Source of the DNA: Pseudaeromonas aegiceratis
GTDB taxonomy: Bacteria > Pseudomonadota > Gammaproteobacteria > Enterobacterales > Aeromonadaceae
Assembly (NCBI RefSeq): GCF_046254905.1
Contig: NZ_CP158016.1
Span: 1,550,001-1,614,000, forward strand
Direction: 5' to 3'
DNA: 64,000 nucleotides
Shown: positions 1-8,949 of the stretch, piece by piece
Position numbering within the stretch: the stretch's first letter is position 1
How the letters are laid out: every line of letters begins with the position of its first letter
Translations under genes and position numbers: made by a program
Notes under the pieces: model-generated
Told to the model about the DNA's origin: nothing
What the model saw: the letters and a program-made list of their open reading frames with translations, nothing else
Databases searched by the model: none

Positions 1-461
1 AGATCCAGCAGATCCCAGCGGGAGTTGCCTTGCTGCCAGCTATATCCGTATGGGTCCATCAGGTTGCGGTACAGGGTGTAGCGGGTCACCTCGTCGTCGA
101 AGCGCAGGTTGTTGTAGCCCAGGATGCAGGTCTGGGGCACCGAGAATTCCCGGTGAATGGCCTGGATGAAGGCGGACTCGCTCACCCCAAGCTGGTTCAC
201 CTTCTGCGGCGTGATGCCGGTGATGAGACAGGCCTCGGGCTCGGGCAGGTAATCCGGCGCCAGCTGGCAGTAGATCACCAGGGGCTCGCCGATGATATTG
301 AGCTCGGCATCGGTGCGGATGCCGGCAAACTGCGATGGTCTATCTCGTCCCGGATGAACACCAAAGGTTTCGTAGTCGTGGAAGTAGAAGCTGGGCTGGG
401 GCTGATTCACGGTCTGCACTGACTCTGCGGTTGCCGGACAAGGTGGCAGAGTATCGCCCAT
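1..461 (-). CDS. sbcB: Exodeoxyribonuclease I (5' part of the gene only)
   Basis: The reverse strand encodes the N-terminus of exonuclease I, the DEDD-family 3'-5' exonuclease that degrades single-stranded DNA in recombination and mismatch repair. The Exo I motif (HDYETFG), the RPSQFAGIRTDAE segment, ITGITPQ and the Exo II-like NNLRFDDEVTR all align with E. coli SbcB. About 153 codons are present and the rest lies beyond base 1. An in-frame ATG at 461 gives a slightly long N-terminus. A GTG at 419 gives a length closer to E. coli, and neither has a convincing ribosome binding site, so the start is uncertain. The identification is secure from the motifs. Confidence 0.9.
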   Translation of the reverse strand, partial: MGDTLPPCPATAESVQTVNQPQPSFYFHDYETFGVHPGRDRPSQFAGIRTDAELNIIGEPLVIYCQLAPDYLPEPEACLITGITPQKVNQLGVSESAFIQAIHREFSVPQTCILGYNNLRFDDEVTRYTLYRNLMDPYGYSWQQGNSRWDLLD

Positions 462-489
462 GGGGCGCCGCTCTGCCACCGTCTTGCGC

Positions 490-1473
<984 letters not shown>

Positions 1474-1532
1474 GAGCTGCTCCTTAGACTGGGACGCATT
1501 GGAAGTAAAAGTAACCATCGGTTTGGTATCTG

Positions 1533-2189
1533 TCAGTTCTGGATCTGCGCCGGGCGAGGTAGCCCGGCAAGGTAAAAGGCAACAAAGCTATCCAGCGGTG
1601 CCGTGCCCTTGACCAGGCGGGCCCGCATCACGGCGCCCTCCCAGCCCAGCCAGAACACCTGGGCCAGGGCCACACAGTCGGCCTGAGGAGGCAGCTCGCC
1701 GGCGACCACTGCTTCACTCAGGCAATCGGCCAACAGCCGCTGCCAGTGGCCAAAGGTGGACTCCAGGGCCTGGGCATAGGTCTGGGGCAGTACCCCTATC
1801 TCCTGGCCCAGGTTGCCCACCAGGCAACCGCGACGGTAGTCATGGCGCGCCAGACCCGCCTTGGCATCCGCCACGAAGGCCTGCAGACGGGCCAGAGGCG
1901 TCAGGCTCGGATTGTCAAAATGGCGCTTGAGCTTGCGGGCAAAGTAGTGGTCATAGGCGTCGAGCACCGCCAGGCCGAAGGCCTCCTTGCTGGCAAAGTA
2001 ATGATAGAAGGAACCCTTTGGCACCCCGGCGGCCTTGAGCAGGCCATCGAGGCCACTGGCATAGAAGCCGTATTCCGTGAGGGCCGCCAGGCCGGCGCGG
2101 ATCAGCGCCTCGCGGGTCTGCTGCTGCGATTGATTCGACTTGGGCGGGCGGCCTGGGCCGCGTCGCACGGGAGTGGGTGTCGTGGTCAT
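1533..2189 (-). CDS. acuR: TetR-family repressor, AcuR-like
   Basis: This 218-residue TetR-family regulator has an N-terminal helix-turn-helix (about residues 25-75, with GVPKGSFYHYFASKEAFG). Its ligand domain carries RRGCLVGNLGQE and FWLGWEGAVMRA, segments close to Rhodobacter AcuR, the acrylate-responsive repressor of the acuRI genes. It is followed directly by acuI, which supports the acrylate-sensing assignment. A palindrome overlapping its promoter (2192-2223) suggests autorepression. The ATG lies only 6 bp downstream of the -10 element, so the mRNA is probably leaderless or nearly so. Function is inferred from homology and context. Confidence 0.83.
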   Translation of the reverse strand: MTTTPTPVRRGPGRPPKSNQSQQQTREALIRAGLAALTEYGFYASGLDGLLKAAGVPKGSFYHYFASKEAFGLAVLDAYDHYFARKLKRHFDNPSLTPLARLQAFVADAKAGLARHDYRRGCLVGNLGQEIGVLPQTYAQALESTFGHWQRLLADCLSEAVVAGELPPQADCVALAQVFWLGWEGAVMRARLVKGTAPLDSFVAFYLAGLPRPAQIQN

Positions 2190-2191
2190 TC

Positions 2192-2225
2192 GACAATTAT
2201 AGACCGATCGCTTTTAAATTGTCAG
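2192..2225 (-). promoter_or_regulatory. acuR-acuI promoter with overlapping palindromic operator
   Basis: On the reverse strand, CTGACA (2225-2220) and TATAAT (2201-2196) are 18 bp apart. The dyad spans 2192-2223: outer arms GACAATT and AATTGTC, and a central CGATCG on exactly the same axis. The dyad covers the whole spacer and the -10 box, so a bound repressor would block RNA polymerase. Binding by AcuR is inferred. Confidence 0.65.
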
Positions 2226-2253
2226 CCCACTATCTCGACGGATTTTCTCTGTC

Positions 2254-3507
2254 TTACTGAGCCAGGTAGTGGAGTATCCCCAGGGCGGCGCTACGGCCGG
2301 TGGCATAACAGCCGGTGAGCAGGTAGCCACCGGTGGGCGCCTCCCAATCCAGCATCTCGCCGGCGGCAAACAGGCCGGGATGGTTGCGCAGCATCAGGCC
2401 TTCATCCAGTTCCGACAGGCAGATACCGCCGGCGGTGCTGATGGCCTCATCCATGGGCCGGGTGCGGGTTAGGGACAGGGGCAGGGCCTTGATGGCCTTG
2501 GACAGCAGCGGCATCTGCTGCAGGGTGTCGGCGGGCAGGCATTCGCGCAGCAAGCCGGCCTTGACGCCATCAAGCTTGAGGCGGCTGCGCAGGTGATTGG
2601 CCAGGGATTTGCTGCCCCGGGATTGGCTCAGGGCACTGAGCACCTGATCTTCGCTGCGATCCGGCAGCAGATCCAGCCACACCCTGGCCTGACCCTGTTC
2701 GGTCAGTTGGCGGCGCAGCAGGGGCACGAAGGGATAGATCAGGCTGCCCTCGATGCCGCTGGCGGTGATCATGGCCTCGCCCCGCTTGTGCTGGGGGCCG
2801 GTGGGGGTGGCGCAGGAGAGCACCACCGTCTTCAAGGGGCTGCCGGCGAAGCGCTGGGCGAAGTGGTCGCTCCAGTCGCAGTCGAAGCCGCAGTTGGCCG
2901 GTTGCAGGGGGGCCACAGCCACCCCGGCGGCCGCCAGGGAGGGCAGCCAGCTGCCGTCCGAGCCCAGGCGCTGCCAGCTGCCGCCCCCCAGGGCCAGCAG
3001 GGTGGCTTGGGCGGTGCGGACTAGCTGGCCTTCGGGGGTGTCGAAGCGCAGGGCGCCGCGCTCGTCCCAGCCTTGCCAGCGATGGCGGGGGTAGAAGCGC
3101 ACGCCGGCTTGCTTGAGGCGCTGCAGCCAGGCCCGCAGCAGGGGGGCGGCCTTCATGTCGGTGGGAAACACCCGGCCAGAACTGCCGACGAAGGTGTCAA
3201 CCCCTAAGCCCTGGGCCCATTGGCGCAGCGCGTCGGCGCCGAAGGCCGTCAGCTGCGGGGTCATCCAGTCGCTGGCCTCGTAGTAGCGTCGGCAGAAGTC
3301 CGCCTGTGGCTCGCCGTGGGTGAGGTTGAGCCCGCCACGGCCGGCCTGCAGGAACTTGCGGCCCACCGAGGGCATGCGGTCATACAGATCGACGGCCCAA
3401 CCCTGCTGACTTATGATCTCGGCGGCAAACAGGCCGGCCGGCCCGCCGCCTATGATGCACACAGGCGCCTGGTGCGCAGGATAGGTCTGGGGCGATGGCT
3501 GGGTCAT
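2254..3507 (-). CDS. BaiN/YhiN-family FAD-dependent oxidoreductase (TIGR03862-type flavoprotein)
   Basis: A 417-residue flavoprotein with an N-terminal Rossmann dinucleotide fold (VCIIGGGPAGLFAAE at about residues 16-30). Family segments follow: GRKFLQAGRGGLNLTHGEP, TFVGSSGRVFPTDMKAAPLLRAWL and a C-terminal FAD-contacting AGEMLDWEAPTGGYLLTGCYATG. This is the HI0933/YhiN-like group (TIGR03862 branch). Its reaction in most bacteria is not established, though BaiN in clostridia acts on bile-acid intermediates. It is a single gene, divergent from acpH. The ATG at 3507 has a weak AAGG element upstream. The 141-bp divergent gap holds two copies of TGATAGTGG three bases apart (meaning unknown). Confidence 0.8.
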   Translation of the reverse strand: MTQPSPQTYPAHQAPVCIIGGGPAGLFAAEIISQQGWAVDLYDRMPSVGRKFLQAGRGGLNLTHGEPQADFCRRYYEASDWMTPQLTAFGADALRQWAQGLGVDTFVGSSGRVFPTDMKAAPLLRAWLQRLKQAGVRFYPRHRWQGWDERGALRFDTPEGQLVRTAQATLLALGGGSWQRLGSDGSWLPSLAAAGVAVAPLQPANCGFDCDWSDHFAQRFAGSPLKTVVLSCATPTGPQHKRGEAMITASGIEGSLIYPFVPLLRRQLTEQGQARVWLDLLPDRSEDQVLSALSQSRGSKSLANHLRSRLKLDGVKAGLLRECLPADTLQQMPLLSKAIKALPLSLTRTRPMDEAISTAGGICLSELDEGLMLRNHPGLFAAGEMLDWEAPTGGYLLTGCYATGRSAALGILHYLAQ

Positions 3508-3647
3508 GGGCAGGCCTTGATAGAGTTGATACGGCTGATAGTGGTATTGATAGTGGCGCGGGCCGATTGCCCGGCAGTGTAGCCAGGGGGGGCGTCAGGT
3601 CAAGGGAAACCGGCTGGCATCGCTCTGGACCAGGGTGAGGAGACGAG

Positions 3648-4256
3648 ATGAATTTTTTGGCACATCTGCTGTTGGCTGGCCCTGAGCCGGCCAACCAGAT
3701 CGGTGGCCTGCTGGGGGATTTTGTCAAAGGCCCCTTGCCGGGCAGCTTGCCGCCGGATCTGGCGCTGGGGGTGGCGCTGCATCGGCAGATCGACCTGCAG
3801 ACCGATGGGCATCCCCTGTTTCGGCAAAGCTGCGCCCGGATAACCCCCGCTCGTCGGCGGGTGGCCGGCATCATGGTGGACTTGTTCTACGACCATTTTC
3901 TGGTGTGTCACTGGGGGCGATTTTCTGCGGTGCCCTTGACGACCTACCTGGCGGACTTCTATCTCGCCTTGGCACAACGCCATGACCAATTGCCGGCGCG
4001 CCTGCAGGGGCTCTGGCCCAGGATGCGGGACCAGGCCTGGCTGCAGTCCTATGGCGACGCGGCCAGTGTCGGTTGGGCGCTGGATAATCTGGCGAGGCGA
4101 CGCAGCCGCTTGCAGGCGGCCTTGCTGGGGGCCGGGGAGGAGCTGCCGTGGCAGTATGCCGAATTGGAGCAGGACTTTTTGGCGCTGTTCCCCCAGCTGA
4201 CGCAGTTTGCCCAGGACTGGTTAGCGGGGAAAAGCGAGCGTGGCGCCGGCGGCTAA
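3648..4256 (+). CDS. acpH: Acyl carrier protein phosphodiesterase
   Basis: The 202-residue product begins MNFLAHLLLAGPEP, followed by GGLLGDFVKGPL, the hallmark N-terminus of AcpH (DUF479, HD-like fold). The enzyme hydrolyses the 4'-phosphopantetheine group from holo-ACP in the cytoplasm, giving apo-ACP. Conserved histidines and aspartates are visible in LHRQIDLQTDGHP and VDLFYDHFL. The length matches E. coli AcpH (about 193 residues). A GAGGAGACGAG stretch precedes the ATG. It is monocistronic, divergent from the flavoprotein gene and convergent with a small downstream gene. Confidence 0.87.
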   Translation: MNFLAHLLLAGPEPANQIGGLLGDFVKGPLPGSLPPDLALGVALHRQIDLQTDGHPLFRQSCARITPARRRVAGIMVDLFYDHFLVCHWGRFSAVPLTTYLADFYLALAQRHDQLPARLQGLWPRMRDQAWLQSYGDAASVGWALDNLARRRSRLQAALLGAGEELPWQYAELEQDFLALFPQLTQFAQDWLAGKSERGAGG

Positions 4257-4287
4257 AAACAACAGAGGAGCCGGCGGCTCCTCTGTT
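4254..4287 (-). terminator. Rho-independent terminator of the small gene at 4348-4545
   Basis: A perfect 12-bp stem (AACAGAGGAGCC, 4261-4272, with 4276-4287) closes a 3-base loop. Read on the reverse strand it is followed by GTTTTTAG, so it terminates leftward transcription. It also lies at the end of acpH but lacks a T-run in that direction. Confidence 0.8.
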
Positions 4288-4347
4288 GGATGCTATCCGT
4301 CACCGAAGCGAGCGGACGAACACACCTGATCGGTGATCTGGCAGGGT

Positions 4348-4545
4348 CTAACGTAGCAGGCTGCTTTCGTGGGTATCCCAACCGTGAAACTCACGGATGG
4401 CCTGGGAGACCATTTCTTCTTCCCGCAATCCAAAGGGAAATCCCTTGTTGATGCAGTGGCTCTTGGCTTCCTGGTAAGGGGAGGCACAATTGTTCATGGC
4501 ATCAAAAACCTGCGTTTTGATCCTTGAGTAGTCTATGCGTTGCAT
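4348..4545 (-). CDS. Small hypothetical protein (65 aa)
   Basis: A short soluble protein of 65 residues with no signal peptide and no recognised domain. It contains two cysteines (NNCASP and SHCINKG) and a charged C-terminal half. It is credible because an AAGGAG ribosome binding site precedes the ATG at 4545, a good promoter lies just upstream (4573-4601) and a strong terminator follows at 4254-4287. It is therefore a complete independent transcription unit. Function unknown. Confidence 0.65.
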   Translation of the reverse strand: MQRIDYSRIKTQVFDAMNNCASPYQEAKSHCINKGFPFGLREEEMVSQAIREFHGWDTHESSLLR

Positions 4546-4572
4546 GGCTTGCTCCTTCGGTTAGGTGGGTCC

Positions 4573-4601
4573 GTTATCTCAGTAGACAGGGGACCTGTCA
4601 A
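4573..4601 (-). promoter_or_regulatory. Sigma-70 promoter of the 65-aa gene
   Basis: On the reverse strand a consensus TTGACA (4601-4596) is separated by 17 bp from GATAAC (4578-4573). The spacer contains a short inverted repeat, GACAGG-GGA-CCTGTC (4585-4599), which could be an operator. Confidence 0.6.
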
Positions 4602-4803
4602 AAAGTTCGCACAAATAATAATCAGTTGTGTGATCCGGGATCCTGTGCACAATTTGGCCGGATCCTGGATCCCGCGCGAACCGTCGTGGCCGGTGACGGG
4701 GGCGCCGTGACGGGGCCTTTTTCCCCTCGGCCCCTTTGCCCGACGGCGTGGACAGGCTACTATGACGCCCCTTTGTGACATCCCTGCTAGAGCGAGTTTC
4801 CCC

Positions 4804-5655
4804 ATGGTGCAATTAGGCCAAATGAATCATCTTCCCATCGTCGAGTTGGACGCCAAGGGCGCCTGGCTGGATGTGGGGGACTATGGCGAGCTGTTTCTGC
4901 CCCGGCGTCATGTGCCCCAGGAGGCCGAGGTCGGCCAGACCTTGGCGGTCTTCGTCTACTTGAACGGGGATGGCGAGGCCGAGATCAGTGGCGAGGCGCC
5001 CCTGGCGCGCCTGGGGGAATTCGCCGCCCTGCGGGTGGTGAGTGCCAGCAAGATAGGCGCCTTTTTGGACTGGGGGTTGAAGAAGGATCTGTTCGTGCCG
5101 ATCCGCGAGCAGGCCGAGACCATGCAGGTGGGGCGCCATTACCTGGTGCGACTATTCCTGGACGAACAGGGGCGGGTGGCGGCCACCAGTAAGCTGGAGC
5201 GCTTCTTGCGCACCGATCTGCCGCCCTACCTGGCCGGGGATAAGGTGCGTCTCATCATAGGGGCCCATACCCCCATGGGCTTCAAGGCCATCGTCGATGA
5301 GCACTACACCGGCATGCTGTTTCGCAACGAGGTGTTCACCCGCCTGCCGGTGGGGCGCCGACTGACCGGTTACGTCAAGCAGGTGCGCGAGGATGGCAAG
5401 CTGGATCTGAGCTTGCAGGCGCCGGGTGAGACGGGCCGCGAGGTGGTGGGCGACAAGATACTGGCCCGGCTCCGAAAGCAGCAGGGTTTTCTGCCGGTGA
5501 GCGACACCAGCGCGCCCGAGCTTATCTCCAACCTGTTTGGCATCAGCAAGGGACAGTTTAAGAAGGCCATCGGCGGCCTGTACAAGCAGGGGCTGATCGT
5601 CATCGAAGACGAGGGCATTCGCCTGACCGAGGCCGGTCAAGCGGCGGATGAATAA
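4804..5655 (+). CDS. S1-domain RNA-binding protein, CvfB/YitL family
   Basis: The 283-residue protein has tandem S1-type OB folds followed by a C-terminal winged-helix segment (SNLFGISKGQFKKAIGGLYKQGLI). This is the architecture of the CvfB/YitL family of putative RNA-binding regulators. Core S1 signatures are visible in SASKIGAFLDWGLKKDLFVP and TGYVKQVREDGKLDLSL. The start was placed at the ATG at 4804 because the family begins close to VQLGQMNHLPIVELDAKGA. An in-frame ATG at 4762 would add 14 unlikely residues. It overlaps the downstream DUF1289 gene by 8 bp, so the two are probably co-translated. No precise target is known. Confidence 0.82.
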   Translation: MVQLGQMNHLPIVELDAKGAWLDVGDYGELFLPRRHVPQEAEVGQTLAVFVYLNGDGEAEISGEAPLARLGEFAALRVVSASKIGAFLDWGLKKDLFVPIREQAETMQVGRHYLVRLFLDEQGRVAATSKLERFLRTDLPPYLAGDKVRLIIGAHTPMGFKAIVDEHYTGMLFRNEVFTRLPVGRRLTGYVKQVREDGKLDLSLQAPGETGREVVGDKILARLRKQQGFLPVSDTSAPELISNLFGISKGQFKKAIGGLYKQGLIVIEDEGIRLTEAGQAADE

Positions 5656-5977
5656 GCCGATTTCCCCCTGTCGCCAGCAGTGCCAGTTGGTGGGGGATCT
5701 CTGCAGGGGCTGCGGTCGCACCCTGCAGGAGATAGCAAATTGGTCCGTGCTGTCCGAGGCGGCGCGGAACAAGGTGATGGACGCCCTGGCGGGGCGGCTG
5801 ACTACCCACGCCTGTCCCGACTGCGGGGAGCCGAGCTTCTGTGCCATGAAGACCGGCGAACCGGCCGAAGGCTGCTGGTGCATGAGCCTGCCGCCCGGCT
5901 CGGGGAACGCGGCCCCGGCGGCCAGGGATCCGTGCCTGTGCCGCCGCTGCCTGGCCCGCCGACGGGCCGGCGCCTGA
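5648..5977 (+). CDS. DUF1289 protein with C-terminal cysteine-rich (CWC-like) module
   Basis: A 109-residue cysteine-rich protein. Residues 1-50 match DUF1289: CRQQCQLVGDLCRGCGRTLQEIANW, with four cysteines likely to bind a metal. Residues 55-105 form a second module (CPDCGEPSFC, GCWCMSLPP, CLCRRCL) resembling the Cys-rich CWC family. DUF1289 proteins are small cytoplasmic proteins of unknown function, so this is a two-module version. The start codon lies inside the end of the S1-domain gene (8-bp overlap), which indicates one operon. Confidence 0.75.
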   Translation: MNKPISPCRQQCQLVGDLCRGCGRTLQEIANWSVLSEAARNKVMDALAGRLTTHACPDCGEPSFCAMKTGEPAEGCWCMSLPPGSGNAAPAARDPCLCRRCLARRRAGA

Positions 5978-5991
5978 GGCGAGAAAGGCGA

Positions 5992-6020
5992 GAAAAAAGA
6001 AGGCCGCGATCTGCGGCCTT
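5992..6020 (-). terminator. Terminator of the DUF440 gene
   Basis: The stem AAGGCCGC (6000-6007) pairs with GCGGCCTT (6013-6020) around a 5-base loop. On the reverse strand it is followed by CTTTTTTC. It sits between convergent genes and serves the leftward one best. Confidence 0.8.
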
Positions 6021-6028
6021 GGTTGTCT

Positions 6029-6337
6029 CTACGGCTTGGGTTTCCAGCGGATAGGCCAGGGTTGGGCCCGGCCATCCAGCGGCACCAAGATCTTGGCGTA
6101 CAGCACGCAAAACTCCTCCTGATGATCCAACAGTCCCACCCAGACCTCCTGCCAGGCATCGGCATCCACCGGCACCCCTAACTCCTGGCTCCAGCTGGCC
6201 TCCGGCGGTCCGGATTCGACTGCGCCCCGCTCCTCGAACTCCAGGGTCAGGTCCACCAGATCCTCGGCACTGAGGTGATCGGCGGCCAGTTGCAGGAAAT
6301 AGTCGTAGGCCTGTTCTATCAGCTGTTCGGCGGTCAT
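6029..6337 (-). CDS. DUF440 putative double-stranded DNA mimic protein (YciU family)
   Basis: The 102-residue acidic protein matches the YciU/HI1450 family: EQAYDYFLQLAADHLSAEDLVDLTLEFEERG near the N-terminus, then a C-terminal strand with FCVLYAKIL. HI1450 was proposed to imitate the charge surface of DNA and to bind HU; the role in the cell is not settled. Length is close to E. coli YciU (109). The ATG at 6337 is preceded by AGGGGA and is chosen over an in-frame ATG at 6352. It has its own terminator. Confidence 0.8.
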   Translation of the reverse strand: MTAEQLIEQAYDYFLQLAADHLSAEDLVDLTLEFEERGAVESGPPEASWSQELGVPVDADAWQEVWVGLLDHQEEFCVLYAKILVPLDGRAQPWPIRWKPKP

Positions 6338-6405
6338 GGGATCCCCTGGCAAGAAAAAGTGCTATTAGAGCAGAGCCGCCGGAGTTTGTCCCGGCGGGAA
6401 CGGCC

Positions 6406-6861
6406 CTAGGAGCAGGGATAGCGCTGCAAGATGACGCTGCGGCTTTGCTGCCATTGATAACGACGGCTGTGCAGACAGCGTTGAAAGTCTAGCTGTTCGG
6501 ACTGGTCGCCGCCGGGATAGCGCAGCTGGCACTGCTGTTGGCCCAGTGCCAGCCGATCGCCAGCGCGCTGCAGCTCATAGTGGCGGGCATCCTGCTGCCG
6601 GGCGTCACACTGCTGGCCGGCGGCCGGGGCCTGGGTCTGCATCGCCTGGTTCAGCGGATCACCGGCCGGCATCCGCTGGGGTAGCGGGGGTGGGGAGACG
6701 GCCAGGTTGACCTTGTCAAACGGGGTCCCCGCCGGCAGGTTCGCGGGCAACATCTGGGCGTAGTGCACCTGTCCCTGGGCATCCCGCCAGCGATACACGT
6801 CCACTGCCTGCAGCAGCATGGGCACCAGGGTGCCCAGTAAAATAAACCAGCGTAATGCCAA
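6406..6861 (-). CDS. Exported DUF4124-domain protein
   Basis: The product carries an N-terminal signal peptide (ALRWFILLGTLVPMLLQA) followed by VDVYRWRDAQGQVHYAQ, the characteristic DUF4124 start. The rest is glutamine- and proline-rich, with cysteines at QQCD, QQCQL, FQRCL and YPCS. The chosen start is a TTG at 6861, because it places the hydrophobic segment at the N-terminus and has AGGGAT upstream. An ATG at 6939 would add 26 residues before the signal. DUF4124 proteins are periplasmic or envelope proteins of unknown role. Confidence 0.6.
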   Translation of the reverse strand: MALRWFILLGTLVPMLLQAVDVYRWRDAQGQVHYAQMLPANLPAGTPFDKVNLAVSPPPLPQRMPAGDPLNQAMQTQAPAAGQQCDARQQDARHYELQRAGDRLALGQQQCQLRYPGGDQSEQLDFQRCLHSRRYQWQQSRSVILQRYPCS

Positions 6862-7024
6862 GATATCCCTGTCTCGGTATGGGGCCTGCTGGCCAGTGTA
6901 TGGGGTCCCATAGGGGCTTGGTAAGCCCGGTTGCGGCAAAACGGGTCTGATGTCACGCCATGGGGATGCTTTTTCTGCGCAAGGGGCCGTGATAAGTTAC
7001 GCCGCCTTGTGTCGTGGAGGTGTC

Positions 7025-7993
7025 ATGACTGCATTTACCTGTGATCGTCTGGTGCTGGCGCCCATGGAGGGGGTATTGGATCCCCTGATGCGCGAATTGC
7101 TGACGGCCATCAATCCCTACGATCTGTGTGTCACCGAATTTGTCCGGGTGGTGGATGCCCTGCTGCCGGCGCGCACCTACTACAAGCTGGCCCCCGAGCT
7201 CAGACATGGAGGCAAGACCCCCAGCGGTACCCCAGTGCGGGTGCAGCTGCTGGGACAGTCCCCCGAATGGATGGCGGAGAATGCCGTGTTGGCCGCTCAG
7301 CTGGGCTCCCCGGGTATCGACGTCAACTTTGGTTGCCCGGCTCGCCACGTCAACCAGTCCAAGGGCGGGGCCTCCCTGCTCAAGGAGCCAGAGCTTATCT
7401 ACCGCATCCTGAAGGCCATGCGCCAGGCCCTGCCGGCCGAGGTGCCCCTGTCCGCCAAGATCCGTCTGGGCTGGGCCAGCGCCTGCGAGTGCGAGGAGAT
7501 CGCCGATGCGGTGGTGCAGGGGGGGGCCGACGAGCTGGCCATTCATGGCCGCACCAAGCAGGATGGCTATCGCAGCGAGGCGATCAACTGGGCGCGGATT
7601 GGCGAGATCCGTGCTCGCCTGCCCATTCCCGTGACCGCCAACGGCGAGATCTGGAGCCGGGAGCATGCCCAGCGCTGTCAGGCGCTGACGGGGTGTACCT
7701 CCCTCATGGTGGGGCGGGGTGCCCTGAACGTGCCCAACCTGGGGGCCGTGATCCGGCAGCAGGCGGCGCCTTTGCCCTGGTCCCAGGTGTTGGCGTTGAT
7801 GCACGATTACGCCGGGCGCGAGGTCAAGGGCGACAAGGGACGCTATTTCCCCAACCGCATCAAGCAGTGGTTGAGCTACCTGCGGGAGGCCTATCCCGAG
7901 GCCCAGACCTTGTTTGGCCAGATCCGCCGGCTGCAGACGGCGCCGGACATATTGTTGGCCCTGGCCGCCTGTCGGGCCCAGCCCGCGGCCTGA
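7025..7993 (+). CDS. dusC: tRNA-dihydrouridine(16) synthase
   Basis: The 322-residue FMN enzyme reduces uridine to dihydrouridine in the D-loop of tRNA, position 16 in the DusC subgroup. Evidence is LAPMEGVLDPLMRELL at the N-terminus and the catalytic cysteine in NFGCPARHVN (Cys104). AKIRLGW, HGRTKQDGY and the flavin-phosphate-binding TANGEIWS and MVGRGALN follow. A GGAGG element precedes the ATG at 7025, which excludes the longer reading from 6950. It is followed 58 bp later by a transporter gene on the same strand. Confidence 0.9.
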   Translation: MTAFTCDRLVLAPMEGVLDPLMRELLTAINPYDLCVTEFVRVVDALLPARTYYKLAPELRHGGKTPSGTPVRVQLLGQSPEWMAENAVLAAQLGSPGIDVNFGCPARHVNQSKGGASLLKEPELIYRILKAMRQALPAEVPLSAKIRLGWASACECEEIADAVVQGGADELAIHGRTKQDGYRSEAINWARIGEIRARLPIPVTANGEIWSREHAQRCQALTGCTSLMVGRGALNVPNLGAVIRQQAAPLPWSQVLALMHDYAGREVKGDKGRYFPNRIKQWLSYLREAYPEAQTLFGQIRRLQTAPDILLALAACRAQPAA

Positions 7994-8051
7994 TGGTGTC
8001 AGCGCCACACTGGGTGTATGCTGTCGCCATTTTAACCGGTTGGAAAGCTTG

Positions 8052-8927
8052 ATGATTTATCTGACCATTACCACCCTGGTCTGGGCCTTCTCCTTCAGCC
8101 TGATCGGCGTCTACCTGTCGGGCCAGGTGGATCCCTATTTTGCCGTCCTGACCCGCATCCTGCTGGCGACCCTGGTGTTCGCCCCCCTGTTGCGCCCGCG
8201 CCACCTGACCCTCCGGCTGGCGGGGCAGCTGATGGCCATCGGCGCCATTCAGCTGGGTGTCATGTATGTCTTCTACTATCACGCCTTCTTGTTGCTGACG
8301 GTGCCGGAGGTGTTGATCTTCACTATCTTTACCCCCGTTTACATCACACTGTTTCACGATCTGCTGGCCGGCCGTTTCAACCCAGGCTATCTGGTCTCCG
8401 CACTGCTAGCGGTGCTGGGGGCGGCCATCATCCGTTACGACGGGTTGAGCGAGCAGTACCTGGTGGGCTTCTTGGTGGTGCAGGGGGCGAATCTCTGCTT
8501 TGCCGTGGGCCAGGTGGCCTACAAGTGGCTGCTGGCCCGCCAACCCAGACCCGTGCCCCAGCACAGCGTGTTTGCCTGCTTCTTCCTGGGGGCCCTGCTG
8601 GTGGCCTTGCCGGCCTGGTGGTGGCTGGGGGGGAGCCGCTATCCGTCGACGCCGCTGCACTGGGGCATACTGCTGTGGCTGGGCCTGGTGGCCTCGGGGC
8701 TGGGCTACTACTGGTGGAACAAGGGCGCCACACTGGTCAACCCAGGCGCCCTGGCGGTGATGAATAATGCGTTGATCCCGGCGGGTCTGGTGGTCAATTT
8801 GCTGCTCTGGGGCAAGGCGGCGGATGTGCCGCGCCTGTTGCTGGGGGCACTGCTGATGAGCCTGGCCCTGTGGCTGAATGAACGTTGGCATGCCCGACGG
8901 CGCCAGACGGTGCCAGGCTGTGCCTGA
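8052..8927 (+). CDS. EamA/DMT-superfamily transporter
   Basis: A 291-residue inner-membrane protein with about ten hydrophobic segments in two EamA repeats. The first starts at MIYLTITTLVWAFSFSLIGVYL and the second contains GFLVVQGANLCFAVGQVAYKW. The drug/metabolite transporter superfamily exports amino acids, amines or other metabolites, and the substrate here cannot be told. It is followed 22 bp later by a periplasmic binding protein and may be co-transcribed with it. Confidence 0.78.
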   Translation: MIYLTITTLVWAFSFSLIGVYLSGQVDPYFAVLTRILLATLVFAPLLRPRHLTLRLAGQLMAIGAIQLGVMYVFYYHAFLLLTVPEVLIFTIFTPVYITLFHDLLAGRFNPGYLVSALLAVLGAAIIRYDGLSEQYLVGFLVVQGANLCFAVGQVAYKWLLARQPRPVPQHSVFACFFLGALLVALPAWWWLGGSRYPSTPLHWGILLWLGLVASGLGYYWWNKGATLVNPGALAVMNNALIPAGLVVNLLLWGKAADVPRLLLGALLMSLALWLNERWHARRRQTVPGCA

Positions 8928-8949
8928 TAAAGACAAGGAGTCATCCAAC

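Noticed and set aside
4630..4690. Clustered GGATCC copies suggesting a repeat or cloning scar
   Set aside because: The copies are irregular, their flanks differ and GGATCC/GGATCCC occurs often in this genome; no mobile-element ends are seen.
4579..4812. Reverse-strand frames in the gap before the S1-domain gene
   Set aside because: They cross the promoter of the 65-aa gene and the start of the S1 gene, and have no ribosome binding site.
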